Positions 56,466 to 64,000 of a stretch of 64,000 nt of DNA are shown here, piece after piece. The notes under the pieces are model-generated. The model was not told where the DNA came from, searched no databases, and saw nothing but the letters and a program-made list of their open reading frames with translations. The position numbers were made by a program, and so were the translations under genes. The stretch is from NCBI RefSeq assembly GCF_003762835.1, contig NZ_RJWA01000002.1, forward strand, positions 1 through 64,000. Direction: 5' to 3'. This DNA is from Micromonospora sp. HM5-17 (GTDB lineage Bacteria > Actinomycetota > Actinomycetes > Mycobacteriales > Micromonosporaceae). Positions within the stretch are counted from its first letter, which is position 1. Each line of letters starts with the position of its first letter.

Positions 56466-57329
56466 ATGGCAGTGCAGACCGGGCTCGGTGAACCCCGCGG
56501 CCCATGGTTCATCTCACCGGATCTCGAACCGGGCGTGGGCCGCGGTTCCGACGTACCGGCGCCCCCGTCCGGCCCGGTGGGTCGACGCCGGCGGCTGCTC
56601 GCCGCGCTCGCCGTGGTGACCCTCGCCGTCGTCTCCGGTGGTCTGGCCGGCGGGTACGTCGCCAGCCGCGAGATCCCGGCCGAGCAGGCGACGGCCCAGG
56701 CCGCGGTGCCGGCCGACCTGGTGGCCGCCGCCGCGCAGGTGGTGCCGGGAGTGGTCTCGGTGATGGTCGCCGGCGGCGGCAAGTCCGCCGGCGGATCCGG
56801 CTTCGCCCTCGACGACCTGCACCACGTCGTCACCAACGACCACATCGTGGCCCGGGGCGGCGGCGCGGAGAACGGCGGCGCGGTGATGGTGGAGACCCCG
56901 GACGGGCGGCAGTTCCCGGCCCGGCTCGTCGGCCGCGACTCCAGCAGCGACATCGCGGTCCTGCGGGTCCCGCCGGCCGCCAACCTCACGCCCCTGGCGT
57001 TGGCGAAGCCGGGGGCGACCCGGGTCGGCGAGCCGGTGCTGGCGGTCGGATCCCCACTGGGGCTCTCCGGCACGGTCACCGCCGGGATCGTCAGCGCCCT
57101 GGACCGCGAGGTACGGCTCGGCGACAACCGGCACACGGCGGTGCAGACGGACGCCTCGATCAACCCCGGCAACTCCGGCGGTCCGCTGGTCAACGCCCGA
57201 GGGGAGGTGGTCGGGGTGAACACCGCGATCGCCACCATCGACGGCAGCGGCTCGATCGGGATCGGGTTCGCCATCCCGATCGAGCAGGTCCAGCAGACCG
57301 CCGACACCATCATCGGCAAGGGCGGCTGA
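56466..57329 (+). CDS. HtrA/DegP-like serine protease without PDZ domain
   Basis: The 287-residue protein has a cytoplasmic Pro-rich N-terminus, one membrane helix (LLAALAVVTLAVVSGGLAGG, about 40-60) and a trypsin-like S1C domain with His in VTNDHIV (about 127), Asp in SSSDIAVL (about 160) and Ser in NPGNSGGPL (about 237). It ends right after IGFAIPIEQVQ, where a PDZ domain would normally begin, so it lacks the substrate-sensing module. It starts 181 nt after the VWA gene. Confidence 0.9.
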   Translation: MAVQTGLGEPRGPWFISPDLEPGVGRGSDVPAPPSGPVGRRRRLLAALAVVTLAVVSGGLAGGYVASREIPAEQATAQAAVPADLVAAAAQVVPGVVSVMVAGGGKSAGGSGFALDDLHHVVTNDHIVARGGGAENGGAVMVETPDGRQFPARLVGRDSSSDIAVLRVPPAANLTPLALAKPGATRVGEPVLAVGSPLGLSGTVTAGIVSALDREVRLGDNRHTAVQTDASINPGNSGGPLVNARGEVVGVNTAIATIDGSGSIGIGFAIPIEQVQQTADTIIGKGG

Positions 57330-57348
57330 CCGGCCGTACGGTGATCTC

Positions 57349-57768
57349 ATGGCTGTGACCATCCGACCGGGGCTCGTCATCCCCGACGCGGAGCTGCGCT
57401 GGCGGTTCTCCCGGTCGAGCGGCCCGGGCGGGCAGGGGGTGAACACCACCGACTCCCGGGCCGAGCTCTCCTTCGACGTCGCCCGCTCGGCGGCGCTACC
57501 GGAGCGACTCCGGGCCCGGGCACTGGAACGCCTGGCCGGTCGGCTCGTCGACGGCGTCCTCACCGTCACCGCCGCCGAGCACCGCGCCCAGCTGCGCAAC
57601 CGGGAGGCGGCCCAGGCCCGGTTGGCGGCGCTGCTCGCCGACGCCGTCGCGCCACCACCGCCACCGCGCCGCCCGACCCGGCCGAGCCGGGCCGCCAAGG
57701 AGCGGCGGCTCACTGAGAAGAAGCGGCGTAGCCAGCTCAAGCAGCTCCGCCGCCGCGACCTGGACTGA
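57349..57768 (+). CDS. arfB: Peptidyl-tRNA hydrolase ArfB (ribosome rescue)
   Basis: The 139-residue protein has the class I release-factor GGQ motif in SSGPGGQGVNTTDSRAELS and a basic C-terminal tail (KERRLTEKKRRSQLKQLRRR) that in ArfB enters the mRNA channel of stalled ribosomes. It hydrolyses peptidyl-tRNA on non-stop complexes. Length matches the family. It starts 19 nt after the protease gene, possibly co-transcribed. Confidence 0.93.
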   Translation: MAVTIRPGLVIPDAELRWRFSRSSGPGGQGVNTTDSRAELSFDVARSAALPERLRARALERLAGRLVDGVLTVTAAEHRAQLRNREAAQARLAALLADAVAPPPPPRRPTRPSRAAKERRLTEKKRRSQLKQLRRRDLD

Positions 57769-57799
57769 GGCCCCGGCACCCGTCCTGCCCGCCCCGACG

Positions 57800-57945
57800 G
57801 TGCCGGGCCGGTTCGTGGGGCGCGCCGGGCCGGTTCGTGGGGCGCGCCGGGCCGGTTCGTGGGTGCCGGGCCGGGTGGTGGGGCGCCGTGCCGGGTGGTG
57901 GGGCGCCGGGCCGGGTGGTGGGGCGCCGGGCCGTGTTCCGGGCCC
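57800..57945. repeat. Two adjoining GC-rich tandem repeats
   Basis: Three copies of a roughly 22-bp unit around CGCCGGGCCGGTTCGTGGGG are followed by about four copies of a roughly 20-bp unit around CCGGGTGGTGGGGCGCCG. They fill the space between convergent arfB and the aminotransferase gene. Open frames here are artefacts of the repeats. Copy number is likely to vary between strains. Confidence 0.8.
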
Positions 57946-57959
57946 CGTCGCCGACCGGG

Positions 57960-58997
57960 CTAGTCGAGCAGGGCGGACAGGGCCAGGTCGACGTCCTCCT
58001 CCGTGGTGTAGAGGTGGAACGAGGCGCGGACGCGGCCGGCCCGGACCGCCGCCCGTACCCCGGCACGGGTCAGCTTCTCCGCCGCACCCGGCACGTCGAC
58101 CGTGACGATCGCGCTGTCGCCGGGCGGTTGACCGAGCCCGGTACGGAACCGGTTGGCAAGCCGGACGTTGTGGTCGCGGATCGCCGGCAGTCCGATCTCG
58201 ACGAGCAGCTCCAGCGCCGGTGCCGCCCCGACGTAGCAGAACCAGGCGGGGGAGATGTCGAACCGGCGGGCATCGTCGGCGAGCCGCAGCGGCAGCCCGT
58301 AGTAGGAGGCGTGCGGGTCCGCGCCCGCGTACCAGTTCGCGGCGTGCGGGACGAGCCGCTCGCGGATCCGTGGGGAGAGGTAGCCGAAGGCGGCGCCCCG
58401 CGGCGCCATCAGCCACTTGTACGCCCCGGCCACCACCACGTCGGCGCGGCCCGCCTCGAACGGGAGCCAGCCGCAGGCCTGGGTCGCGTCGACCACCACC
58501 CGGACGTCGTGCGCCTCGGCGGCGGCCAGGACGTCGGCGTACCGGGCGATCCGGCCGTCGGCGGACTGCACCAGGCTGAACGCCACCAGGTCGGTGTCGG
58601 CGTCGACCGCGTCGGCGAGGTCGTCGAGCGGCACGGTCCGAACCCGGACTCCCCGGTCGCTCTGGACCAGCCAGGGGAAGAGGTTGGAGGTGAACTCGAC
58701 CTCGGGGACGAGCACGGTGGCGCCGGCCGGCAGCGCCGCCGCGACCGGGGCGAGCAGCTGGGAGACCGTGGCCCCGACCGTGACGTCCGCCGCCGCCACC
58801 CCGAGCAGGGTGGCGAAGGCGACCCGGGAACGCTGGGTCGAGGCGTCCCAGCCCTCCCACGACGTACGCCCCGACCGCCAGTCATCGAGCGCGCCCTGTA
58901 ACGCGTCCCAGGCCGGCCGGGGCGGAAGGCCGTAACTCGCGGTGTTCAGCCAGCCCGGCTCCGGTTTCCACAGCTGTTGTGCCTGCCGCAGATCCAT
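57960..58997 (-). CDS. Class V aminotransferase (PLP-dependent)
   Basis: The 345-residue fold-type I enzyme resembles the class V group that includes cysteine desulfurases and kynureninase-like proteins: PGWLNTASYGLPPRP, VDATQACGWLPF, VVAGAYKWLMAPRGAAFGY (PLP lysine). No cysteine-desulfurase active-site Cys loop is evident, so sulfur transfer is unlikely. ATG at 58997 gives the standard MDLRQAQQLW start. Substrate is unknown. Confidence 0.82.
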   Translation of the reverse strand: MDLRQAQQLWKPEPGWLNTASYGLPPRPAWDALQGALDDWRSGRTSWEGWDASTQRSRVAFATLLGVAAADVTVGATVSQLLAPVAAALPAGATVLVPEVEFTSNLFPWLVQSDRGVRVRTVPLDDLADAVDADTDLVAFSLVQSADGRIARYADVLAAAEAHDVRVVVDATQACGWLPFEAGRADVVVAGAYKWLMAPRGAAFGYLSPRIRERLVPHAANWYAGADPHASYYGLPLRLADDARRFDISPAWFCYVGAAPALELLVEIGLPAIRDHNVRLANRFRTGLGQPPGDSAIVTVDVPGAAEKLTRAGVRAAVRAGRVRASFHLYTTEEDVDLALSALLD

Positions 58998-59128
58998 CCG
59001 CCCAGCGTAGCGACGGCCCGCCGCCACGCCGTCGTCGTGGTCCGCGCGCACCGGTGCCGGGAGGGGTGGCTGATCCTCCGGTCAGGCCGTCCGGTCGTCC
59101 GGTCCGCGGGTCGGCCGGCGCCCGCCGG

Positions 59129-60022
59129 TCAGACCGCCGGGCGCGAGAACCGGTCGCACTCGGCGATCAGGCGGGCCCGCAGTGGGGCGGCCCGCTCGGC
59201 GAAGCCGCGCTGCGCGGCGACGTACTCGGCCCGGCCCTCGGGGGTCTCGATCCGCACCGGCGGGTGGCCGAGGTCGGTGAGGTCGTACGGGCTGGCCCGC
59301 ATGTCCAGGGTGCGGATGTCGCGGGCCAGCGCGAAGCAGTCCGCGACCAGCTCGCTCGGCACCAGCGGGGAGAGCTTGTACGCCCACTTGTAGAGGTCCA
59401 TGTTGGCGTGCAGGCAGCCGGGCTGCTCGAGGTCGTGCTGGGTCTCGCGGGTCGGGGTGAGCAGGTTGAGCGGCCGGGCCGGCGGGGTGAAGAACCGGTA
59501 GGCGTCGAAGTGGCTACACCGGATCCGCGCGTTCTCCACCACCTCGGCGGTCCGCTCCGGGTCCAGCCGGAGCGGCCAGGCGTTGTGTCGGACCTCCGCC
59601 TGGGTCTGCCGGTACACCATCGCCCACTCGTGCAGGCCGAAGCAGCCGAAGAACCCCGGCCGCTCGGCGGTCCGGACCAGCAGGGTGCGGATCCAGTCGA
59701 TCGCGTCGGCCCGGCGCCGCCGTACCGCCTCGGTGTCGAGGGTGAGTCCGCGCCGGTCCCGCCGGTACGCGGGGCCGAATTCGGCCGGGTCGGCGTCGCG
59801 CAGCACCACCCCGGCGCCCGGGTGCCAGCGCCGCAGCTGAGCCGGGCGGTGCGAGTAGTAGGTGAAGAGGAAGTCCTCGACCGGGTGCCGGATCCCGGCC
59901 TGGCGGCGCGCCAGGTGCGGCGCGATCCACCGCTCGACCCGGTGCTCGTGGGCCTGCCGCCGGGCACGCCACCGCGCCGCGTCGAGGACGACGTCGGGCG
60001 CGTGGTCGAGGGCGGCGGTCAC
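59129..60022 (-). CDS. Uncharacterised protein of a family annotated as 3-methyladenine DNA glycosylase
   Basis: The 297-residue protein (GTG start) contains EDFLFTYYSHRPAQLRRWHP, FGCFGLHEWAMVY, RCSHFDAYRFFTPPARPLN and QPGCLHANMDLYKWAYKL. Such proteins are often labelled 3-methyladenine DNA glycosylase in actinobacterial annotation, but I see no helix-hairpin-helix or other known glycosylase signature, so the name should be treated with caution. Conserved His/Cys/Asp clusters suggest a metal-dependent enzyme. Confidence 0.6.
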   Translation of the reverse strand: MTAALDHAPDVVLDAARWRARRQAHEHRVERWIAPHLARRQAGIRHPVEDFLFTYYSHRPAQLRRWHPGAGVVLRDADPAEFGPAYRRDRRGLTLDTEAVRRRRADAIDWIRTLLVRTAERPGFFGCFGLHEWAMVYRQTQAEVRHNAWPLRLDPERTAEVVENARIRCSHFDAYRFFTPPARPLNLLTPTRETQHDLEQPGCLHANMDLYKWAYKLSPLVPSELVADCFALARDIRTLDMRASPYDLTDLGHPPVRIETPEGRAEYVAAQRGFAERAAPLRARLIAECDRFSRPAV

Positions 60023-60055
60023 CGGTCCAGGGTACGGCCGGTGGCTCGGCCGGCC

Positions 60056-61669
60056 CTACCGTGGTACGGCGACGCTGACGCCGGCCGAGAAGACCGCGCT
60101 GCGCAGTTCGATCCGGGTCGGCGGCGTCGACCCCGTCCGGGCGAAGACCAACGGGACGAGCATCCGTCGACCGGCCGGCACCGGTGCGGCGAACGGGTCC
60201 TCACCCGCGTTGGCTACCTGGGTCGCCGGCACGTCGGCGGTCACCCAGTCGCCCCCGGGCAGGTACGCCCGCTGGAGTTGGCCGTACCACTGCTGGCTCT
60301 TGTCGGTGATGTTGCGTACCCCGACGATCGCCTGGCATCCGACGGGGCCGGGCGGACAGGTCAGCCGGTACACGGTGAACTCGAACGCGCTGTCGCGCAG
60401 GGCGGTCCCCACCGGCCCGGCCACGGTCCGGCCGATCCAGGCCCCGCTCGACGGCTGCTGGCGGGAGCTGATGGCGTTCACCTGGCTCGTCCCGGTCCAG
60501 GCCGTGATGGTGGCCAGGGCGACGGCGAGCAGGGCGGCGGTCCCGACCGCGACCCAGGCGGGCGGGCGGCGTCGACGTACGCCCCGGATCGGCGGCGAGG
60601 TCCGCGGCTTCGGCGCGCGCCCGATCGCCGGGGACGGCGCCGCTGATTCCTCGACCGGCCGCGCGGCGGGAACGTCCTCGTCCGGCTCGTCCGCGGCCTC
60701 GGTGTCGAGGCCGGGAACGGGATTCTGGGGCGGTATCGGGGCACGTCCGACGTACCGGGCACCGCCGGCGATCCCGACCAGGCCACTCTCCGGGGCCGTC
60801 CCGCCAGCGGGACCGGGTACGCCGTCCGGCGCGGCGGCCACGCCCGGCCGGACGTCCGGGACGGGGAGCCCGTCGGGGCCGAGGCCGGCGTTGTTCCGGT
60901 GTCCCGTGGCGGCCCGGACGCTCGCCGGTGCCGGGATCTTCGCGTCACCCCGGACCCGGGCGGTGGCGCGGACGATCGGCCAGCCGACCCTGCGGATGAT
61001 CCGGCGCTCCGGCCCGGGGTCGCGGGGCCCGGCGGGGGAGGGGCGGTTCGTCTCGGCGGCCACCCGGCGGCGCCGCAGTCGGCGAACCCAGAGCACCGCA
61101 CCGGCCACGGCGAGGAGCACCAGCAGGCCGGCGGCGGCGCCCCGTACCGGGCCACCCCGCCACCAGGGCGGAGAGTCGGCCGCCCCGGCCGCGGTTCCGG
61201 CCCCGGAGCCGCCCCCGCCGCCCCCGGGCGGCCAGGTCGCGGTGGCACAGTCGTACGGCGTGCTGCCGTTCGCGACGTACGCGCAGGCGGGAGCGGTGAC
61301 GGTGGTCGCGCCGGGAGGTGGCCCGGTCAGGGTCGTGTTCAGTACGGCGGTGGCCCGACCGCCGAGCTGCACCTGCCAGACCACCTCGGTGTTCGGCCGG
61401 CCGTCGGACGACGGAACCGTCTGGCCGCCCTCGCTGACGCTCGCCGGGATCGCTCCCGCGGGGAGCTCCTGGCGGACCGTGGTCTTGACGATCCCGTCGG
61501 TGTCGTTGTGGATGCGGATCTCGTAACGGGGCGTTCCTGCCCCAGAACTGGACATCGTGACGGTGATCGGCGGGGTGATCGCCTGGGCGGGCGCGCCCGG
61601 CGCCGCGGTTGCCAGCAGACAGCCGGCGACCACCGCCCCCGCGGTGCGTAGTCGGGTCGATGCAGGCAT
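60056..61669 (-). CDS. Secreted/membrane protein with two transmembrane segments
   Basis: The 537-residue protein has a signal peptide (AGAVVAGCLLATAAPGAPAQA), an N-terminal DUF11-like beta domain (about 30-150), a Gly-rich linker, one membrane helix (about 183-200), a Pro/Arg-rich cytoplasmic region, a second helix (WVAVGTAALLAVALATITAW) and a C-terminal extracellular domain (YRLTCPPGPVGCQAIVGVRN, PLVFARTGSTPP) like DUF4352. GGAG lies before the ATG at 61669. Function is unknown; topology suggests surface sensing or cell-envelope scaffolding. Confidence 0.7.
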   Translation of the reverse strand: MPASTRLRTAGAVVAGCLLATAAPGAPAQAITPPITVTMSSSGAGTPRYEIRIHNDTDGIVKTTVRQELPAGAIPASVSEGGQTVPSSDGRPNTEVVWQVQLGGRATAVLNTTLTGPPPGATTVTAPACAYVANGSTPYDCATATWPPGGGGGGSGAGTAAGAADSPPWWRGGPVRGAAAGLLVLLAVAGAVLWVRRLRRRRVAAETNRPSPAGPRDPGPERRIIRRVGWPIVRATARVRGDAKIPAPASVRAATGHRNNAGLGPDGLPVPDVRPGVAAAPDGVPGPAGGTAPESGLVGIAGGARYVGRAPIPPQNPVPGLDTEAADEPDEDVPAARPVEESAAPSPAIGRAPKPRTSPPIRGVRRRRPPAWVAVGTAALLAVALATITAWTGTSQVNAISSRQQPSSGAWIGRTVAGPVGTALRDSAFEFTVYRLTCPPGPVGCQAIVGVRNITDKSQQWYGQLQRAYLPGGDWVTADVPATQVANAGEDPFAAPVPAGRRMLVPLVFARTGSTPPTRIELRSAVFSAGVSVAVPR

Positions 61670-61896
61670 CACAGACTCCTCCCGGCCCCGACGCTAGGCG
61701 CGCCGTCGCGCGGGTCGGCACGGAAGGGGTGAACCGCTGACCGGAGCGGCCGACTGCGGTATCTTGCGCCCCCCGCGGTCGCGGATCCGGGGCGGCCGGA
61801 GCCACGGCGCGGAGGCCCGACCCGCGGGCCGGAGCCACATCACGACGCGGAGGCCGACCACCGGGCCGGGGCCGGCGCGGTGGATAGATTGGCCAG

Positions 61897-62700
61897 GTGC
61901 GTATCGCTCGTTTCGCTCATGGCAAGGGAATGTCGTTCGGCGTCGTCGAGGGCGACCCGCAGGCCGGTCCGGAAGGGCTGACCGTGGCCGAGATCGAGGG
62001 CCACCCGTTCGGCCAGATCCGCTTCACCGGCGCCCGGTGGGCCCTGGCGGACGTCCGGCTCCTCTCGCCGATCCTGCCCAGCAAGGTGGTCTGCGTCGGC
62101 CGCAACTACGTCGAGCACGCCGCGGAACACGGTGCCGAGGTGCCGACCGAACCACTGCTCTTCCTCAAGCCCTCCACCTCGGTGATCGGTACCCGGGACG
62201 CGATCCGGCTGCCGGTGCAGTCCAAGCGAGTCGAGCACGAGGCGGAGCTGGCGGTCGTGATCGGGCCGCCCGGGGCGCGCCGCGCCGACCGGGAGGCGGC
62301 GGCGCGGGCGATCTTCGGCTACACCTGCGCCAACGACGTGACCGCCCGCGACCTCCAGCGCTCGGACGGGCAGTGGACCCGGGCCAAGGGCTTCGACTCG
62401 TTCTGCCCGCTCGGTCCCTGGATCACCACCGGGCTCGACGCCGGCGACCTGGAGATCCGCTGCGAGGTGGGGCGGCGACCCGACGAGATGGAGGTACGGC
62501 AGCTCGGCCGGACCAAGGACATGGTCTTCGACGTTCCGACCCTGGTGTCCTACATCTCCCACGTGATGACGTTGCTTCCCGGCGACGTGGTGCTGACGGG
62601 TACGCCGGCGGGGGTTAGTCCGATCACGGCGGGGGATACGGTCACCGTGAGTATCGAAGGGATCGGCGAACTGTCGAACCCGGTGGTGGCTCTGGACTGA
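61897..62700 (+). CDS. Fumarylacetoacetate hydrolase family protein
   Basis: The 267-residue protein has the FAH fold: VVCVGRNYVEHAAEHG, EPLLFLKPSTSVIG, the metal-binding Glu in VEHEAELAVVIG, FGYTCANDVTARDLQ, GPWI and LTGTPAGVSPI. It is of the acylpyruvase / 2-hydroxyhepta-diene-dioate isomerase type that hydrolyses or isomerises acylpyruvates, or decarboxylates oxaloacetate. A TAGATT hexamer at 61885-61890 ends 6 nt before the GTG start, so the transcript is probably leaderless. Confidence 0.88.
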   Translation: MRIARFAHGKGMSFGVVEGDPQAGPEGLTVAEIEGHPFGQIRFTGARWALADVRLLSPILPSKVVCVGRNYVEHAAEHGAEVPTEPLLFLKPSTSVIGTRDAIRLPVQSKRVEHEAELAVVIGPPGARRADREAAARAIFGYTCANDVTARDLQRSDGQWTRAKGFDSFCPLGPWITTGLDAGDLEIRCEVGRRPDEMEVRQLGRTKDMVFDVPTLVSYISHVMTLLPGDVVLTGTPAGVSPITAGDTVTVSIEGIGELSNPVVALD

Positions 62701-62802
62701 GGTGGGGCGCCGGAGCGGGCCTCGTTCCGCGCCGGCACCGAACCCGATTTGGTCTCCACCCCGGCGTCGGGTAAAGTTCGCTTTCGGTGCGGCAAGCACC
62801 GA

Positions 62803-62877
62803 TGGGGTATGGGGTAATTGGCAGCCCGACTGATTCTGGCTCAGTTAGTCTAGGTTCGAGTCCTGGTACCCCAGCCA
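62803..62877 (+). tRNA. tRNA-Gln (anticodon CTG)
   Basis: A full cloverleaf is visible: acceptor TGGGGTA/TACCCCA, anticodon stem ACTGA/TCAGT with loop TTCTGGC, T-loop TTCGAGT, discriminator G at 62874 and encoded CCA at 62875-62877. The anticodon CTG reads CAG. Confidence 0.95.
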
Positions 62878-62962
62878 ACCGATGCCCGAAAGGGCGCCGG
62901 TTGCTGGCTCTGATAGAGTTCAGCACCGTTGGCCGCAAGGTCAACAACGAGGGAAAGTTCCT

Positions 62963-63035
62963 GGCCCCGTCGTCTAGCGGCCTAGGACGCCGCCCTCTCA
63001 AGGCGGTAGCGCCGGTTCGAATCCGGTCGGGGCTA
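62963..63035 (+). tRNA. tRNA-Glu (anticodon CTC)
   Basis: The cloverleaf has acceptor GGCCCCG pairing with CGGGGCT (one G-U at the end), anticodon stem CCGCC/GGCGG around loop CTCTCAA, and T-loop TTCGAAT. The anticodon CTC reads GAG. No CCA is encoded. It lies 85 nt after tRNA-Gln and may be co-transcribed. Confidence 0.94.
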
Positions 63036-63042
63036 CGGTTAC

Positions 63043-63071
63043 GGCCCGCGTCACCATGGATGACGCGGGCC
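63043..63071 (+). terminator. Terminator after tRNA-Glu
   Basis: GGCCCGCGTCA pairs perfectly with TGACGCGGGCC around CCATGGA, 7 nt after the tRNA. The rest of 63072-63337 contains no gene I can support. Confidence 0.8.
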
Positions 63072-63337
63072 GTTGTCGTCCCGGCGGCACCGTCCGCCGT
63101 GACGATGGAGTTCCTACCCACCGGTCGCCGTTGACCGGTTCCCGCGTACCGGTGCCACGCACGTCGCCGCGTGGTCCGGTCACGATGGTTCGTGTCGCTC
63201 CGGTAACGGTTCGAGCATCGCACGTCCGCCCCCGGACCGGTGGTCGAATGCCGAGATCCCCCCGACCGGCTGACCTCGGGCGGCGGGCCGACGGGGCCGG
63301 TCGCGGCCAGTGCGCCCGGGAAGGATCCGGCGACGCG

Positions 63338-64000
63338 TCAGAGGCCGGAGAGGCGTTGACCGGCCCGGACCACCGCCATCGCGTGCCGGTCGCCCGGCCG
63401 GCGGCCGAGCCGCTCGATGGGGCCGGAGATGCTGATCGCCGCGATGACCCGACCGGTCCGGTCGCGGATCGGCGCCGACACGCTGGCCACGCCGGCCTCG
63501 CGTTCGGCGACGCTCTGCGCCCAGCCGCGCCGGCGTACCTCGGCCAGGGTCCGGCCGGTGAACTTGCACCGGGGCAGCAGGGGCATGACCGCCTCCGGCG
63601 GCTCCCAGGCGAGGAGGATCTGGGCCGCCGACCCGGCGGTCATCGGCAGCACGGAACCGACCGGCACCGTGTCGCGTAGTCCGCTGGCCCGCTCGGCGGC
63701 CGCCACGCAGATCCGCTCGTCGGCCCGGCGCAGGTAGAGCTGGGCGCTCTCGCCGGTGGCGTCGCGGAGTGCGGCGAGCAGCGGTTCCGCCGCGGTCAGC
63801 AGCACGTCGGGGGCGGCGTTGGCCAGTTCCCCCAGGCGAGGTCCGGGCCGCCACCGGCCCTGGGTGTCGCGTACCAGCATCCGGTGGATTTCCAGGGCCT
63901 GGGCCAGGCGATGTGCCGTCGCCCGGGGCAGCTTGGTGCGCTCGACGAGTTCGGCCAGGCTGGCGCCGTCGACGCAGGCGGCGAGGATGACCACCGCCTT
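63338..64000 (-). CDS. ndgR: NdgR-like IclR-family regulator (5' end beyond window)
   Basis: The visible 220 residues comprise the end of an IclR winged-HTH (LAELVERTKLPRATAHRLAQ) and the complete effector domain (GESAQLYLRRADERICVAAA, SGLRDTVPVGSVLPMTAGSA, GWAQSVAEREAGVASVSAP, ISGPIERLGRRPG). This sequence closely resembles Streptomyces NdgR, an amino-acid-dependent regulator of leucine and other amino acid pathways that is usually divergent from leuCD. The start codon and leuCD would lie right of the window. Its presence ties in with the branched-chain genes in this window. Confidence 0.88.
   Translation of the reverse strand, partial: KAVVILAACVDGASLAELVERTKLPRATAHRLAQALEIHRMLVRDTQGRWRPGPRLGELANAAPDVLLTAAEPLLAALRDATGESAQLYLRRADERICVAAAERASGLRDTVPVGSVLPMTAGSAAQILLAWEPPEAVMPLLPRCKFTGRTLAEVRRRGWAQSVAEREAGVASVSAPIRDRTGRVIAAISISGPIERLGRRPGDRHAMAVVRAGQRLSGL

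Overview
The window is GC-rich actinobacterial DNA, most likely from a Micromonosporaceae member (Micromonospora or a close relative). This rests on base composition, frequent GTG starts, the order of the ilvBNC, leuB, ilvE and cimA genes, an NdgR-type IclR regulator, and TAnnnT hexamers 6-8 nt before several start codons (probable leaderless mRNAs). No 16S gene is present, so the genus is an inference.

1-8.2 kb: three type I-E CRISPR arrays in one orientation, each with its own repeat variant. Arrays 2 and 3 have clearly homologous leaders; the leader of array 1 lies left of the window. No cas gene is present. A three-gene minus-strand operon (frameshifted small gene, DUF6879-type protein, NB-ARC/TPR ATPase with an amyloid-like N-terminal motif) lies between arrays 2 and 3.

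8.2-20.2 kb: a defence-like island. It holds a RAMA-CBS protein ending in a HEPN-like R-x4-H motif, a wrecked AAA-ATPase/DUF4276 pair fused by deletion, and a coupled pair made of a 2163-residue DUF1998 helicase (DruE-like by architecture) and a UvrD-type helicase with a RelE/ParE-like N-terminus. This pair is the best candidate for an undescribed system.

20.2-30.7 kb: accessory metabolism. It holds a SulP transporter-carbonic anhydrase fusion, a helical-repeat protein, a secreted CBM2 protein, NudC, a siderophore-interacting protein pseudogene facing a TetR gene across two palindromes, and a two-gene HTH/hydrolase operon behind twin TTGAC-N7-GTCAA sites.

30.7-49.4 kb: branched-chain amino acid and serine biosynthesis: ilvD, ilvB-ilvN-ilvC, serA, leuB, ilvE and cimA, interspersed with a GGDEF-EAL protein, mpgS, an ApbE-like protein and a tyrosine phosphatase. 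Both ilvB and cimA are preceded by short leader peptides with consecutive branched-chain codons followed by a hairpin and a T-tailed terminator, which indicates transcription attenuation. An NdgR-like regulator at the right edge fits the same pathway.

49.4-64 kb: secreted and membrane proteins, a MoxR-DUF58-38-residue ORF-VWA operon chained by 4-nt overlaps, an HtrA-like protease without PDZ, ArfB, an aminotransferase, a FAH-family enzyme, tRNA-Gln(CTG), tRNA-Glu(CTC) and the truncated ndgR. At least four loci are pseudogenes by indel or deletion. Each could also be an assembly error and should be checked against reads.
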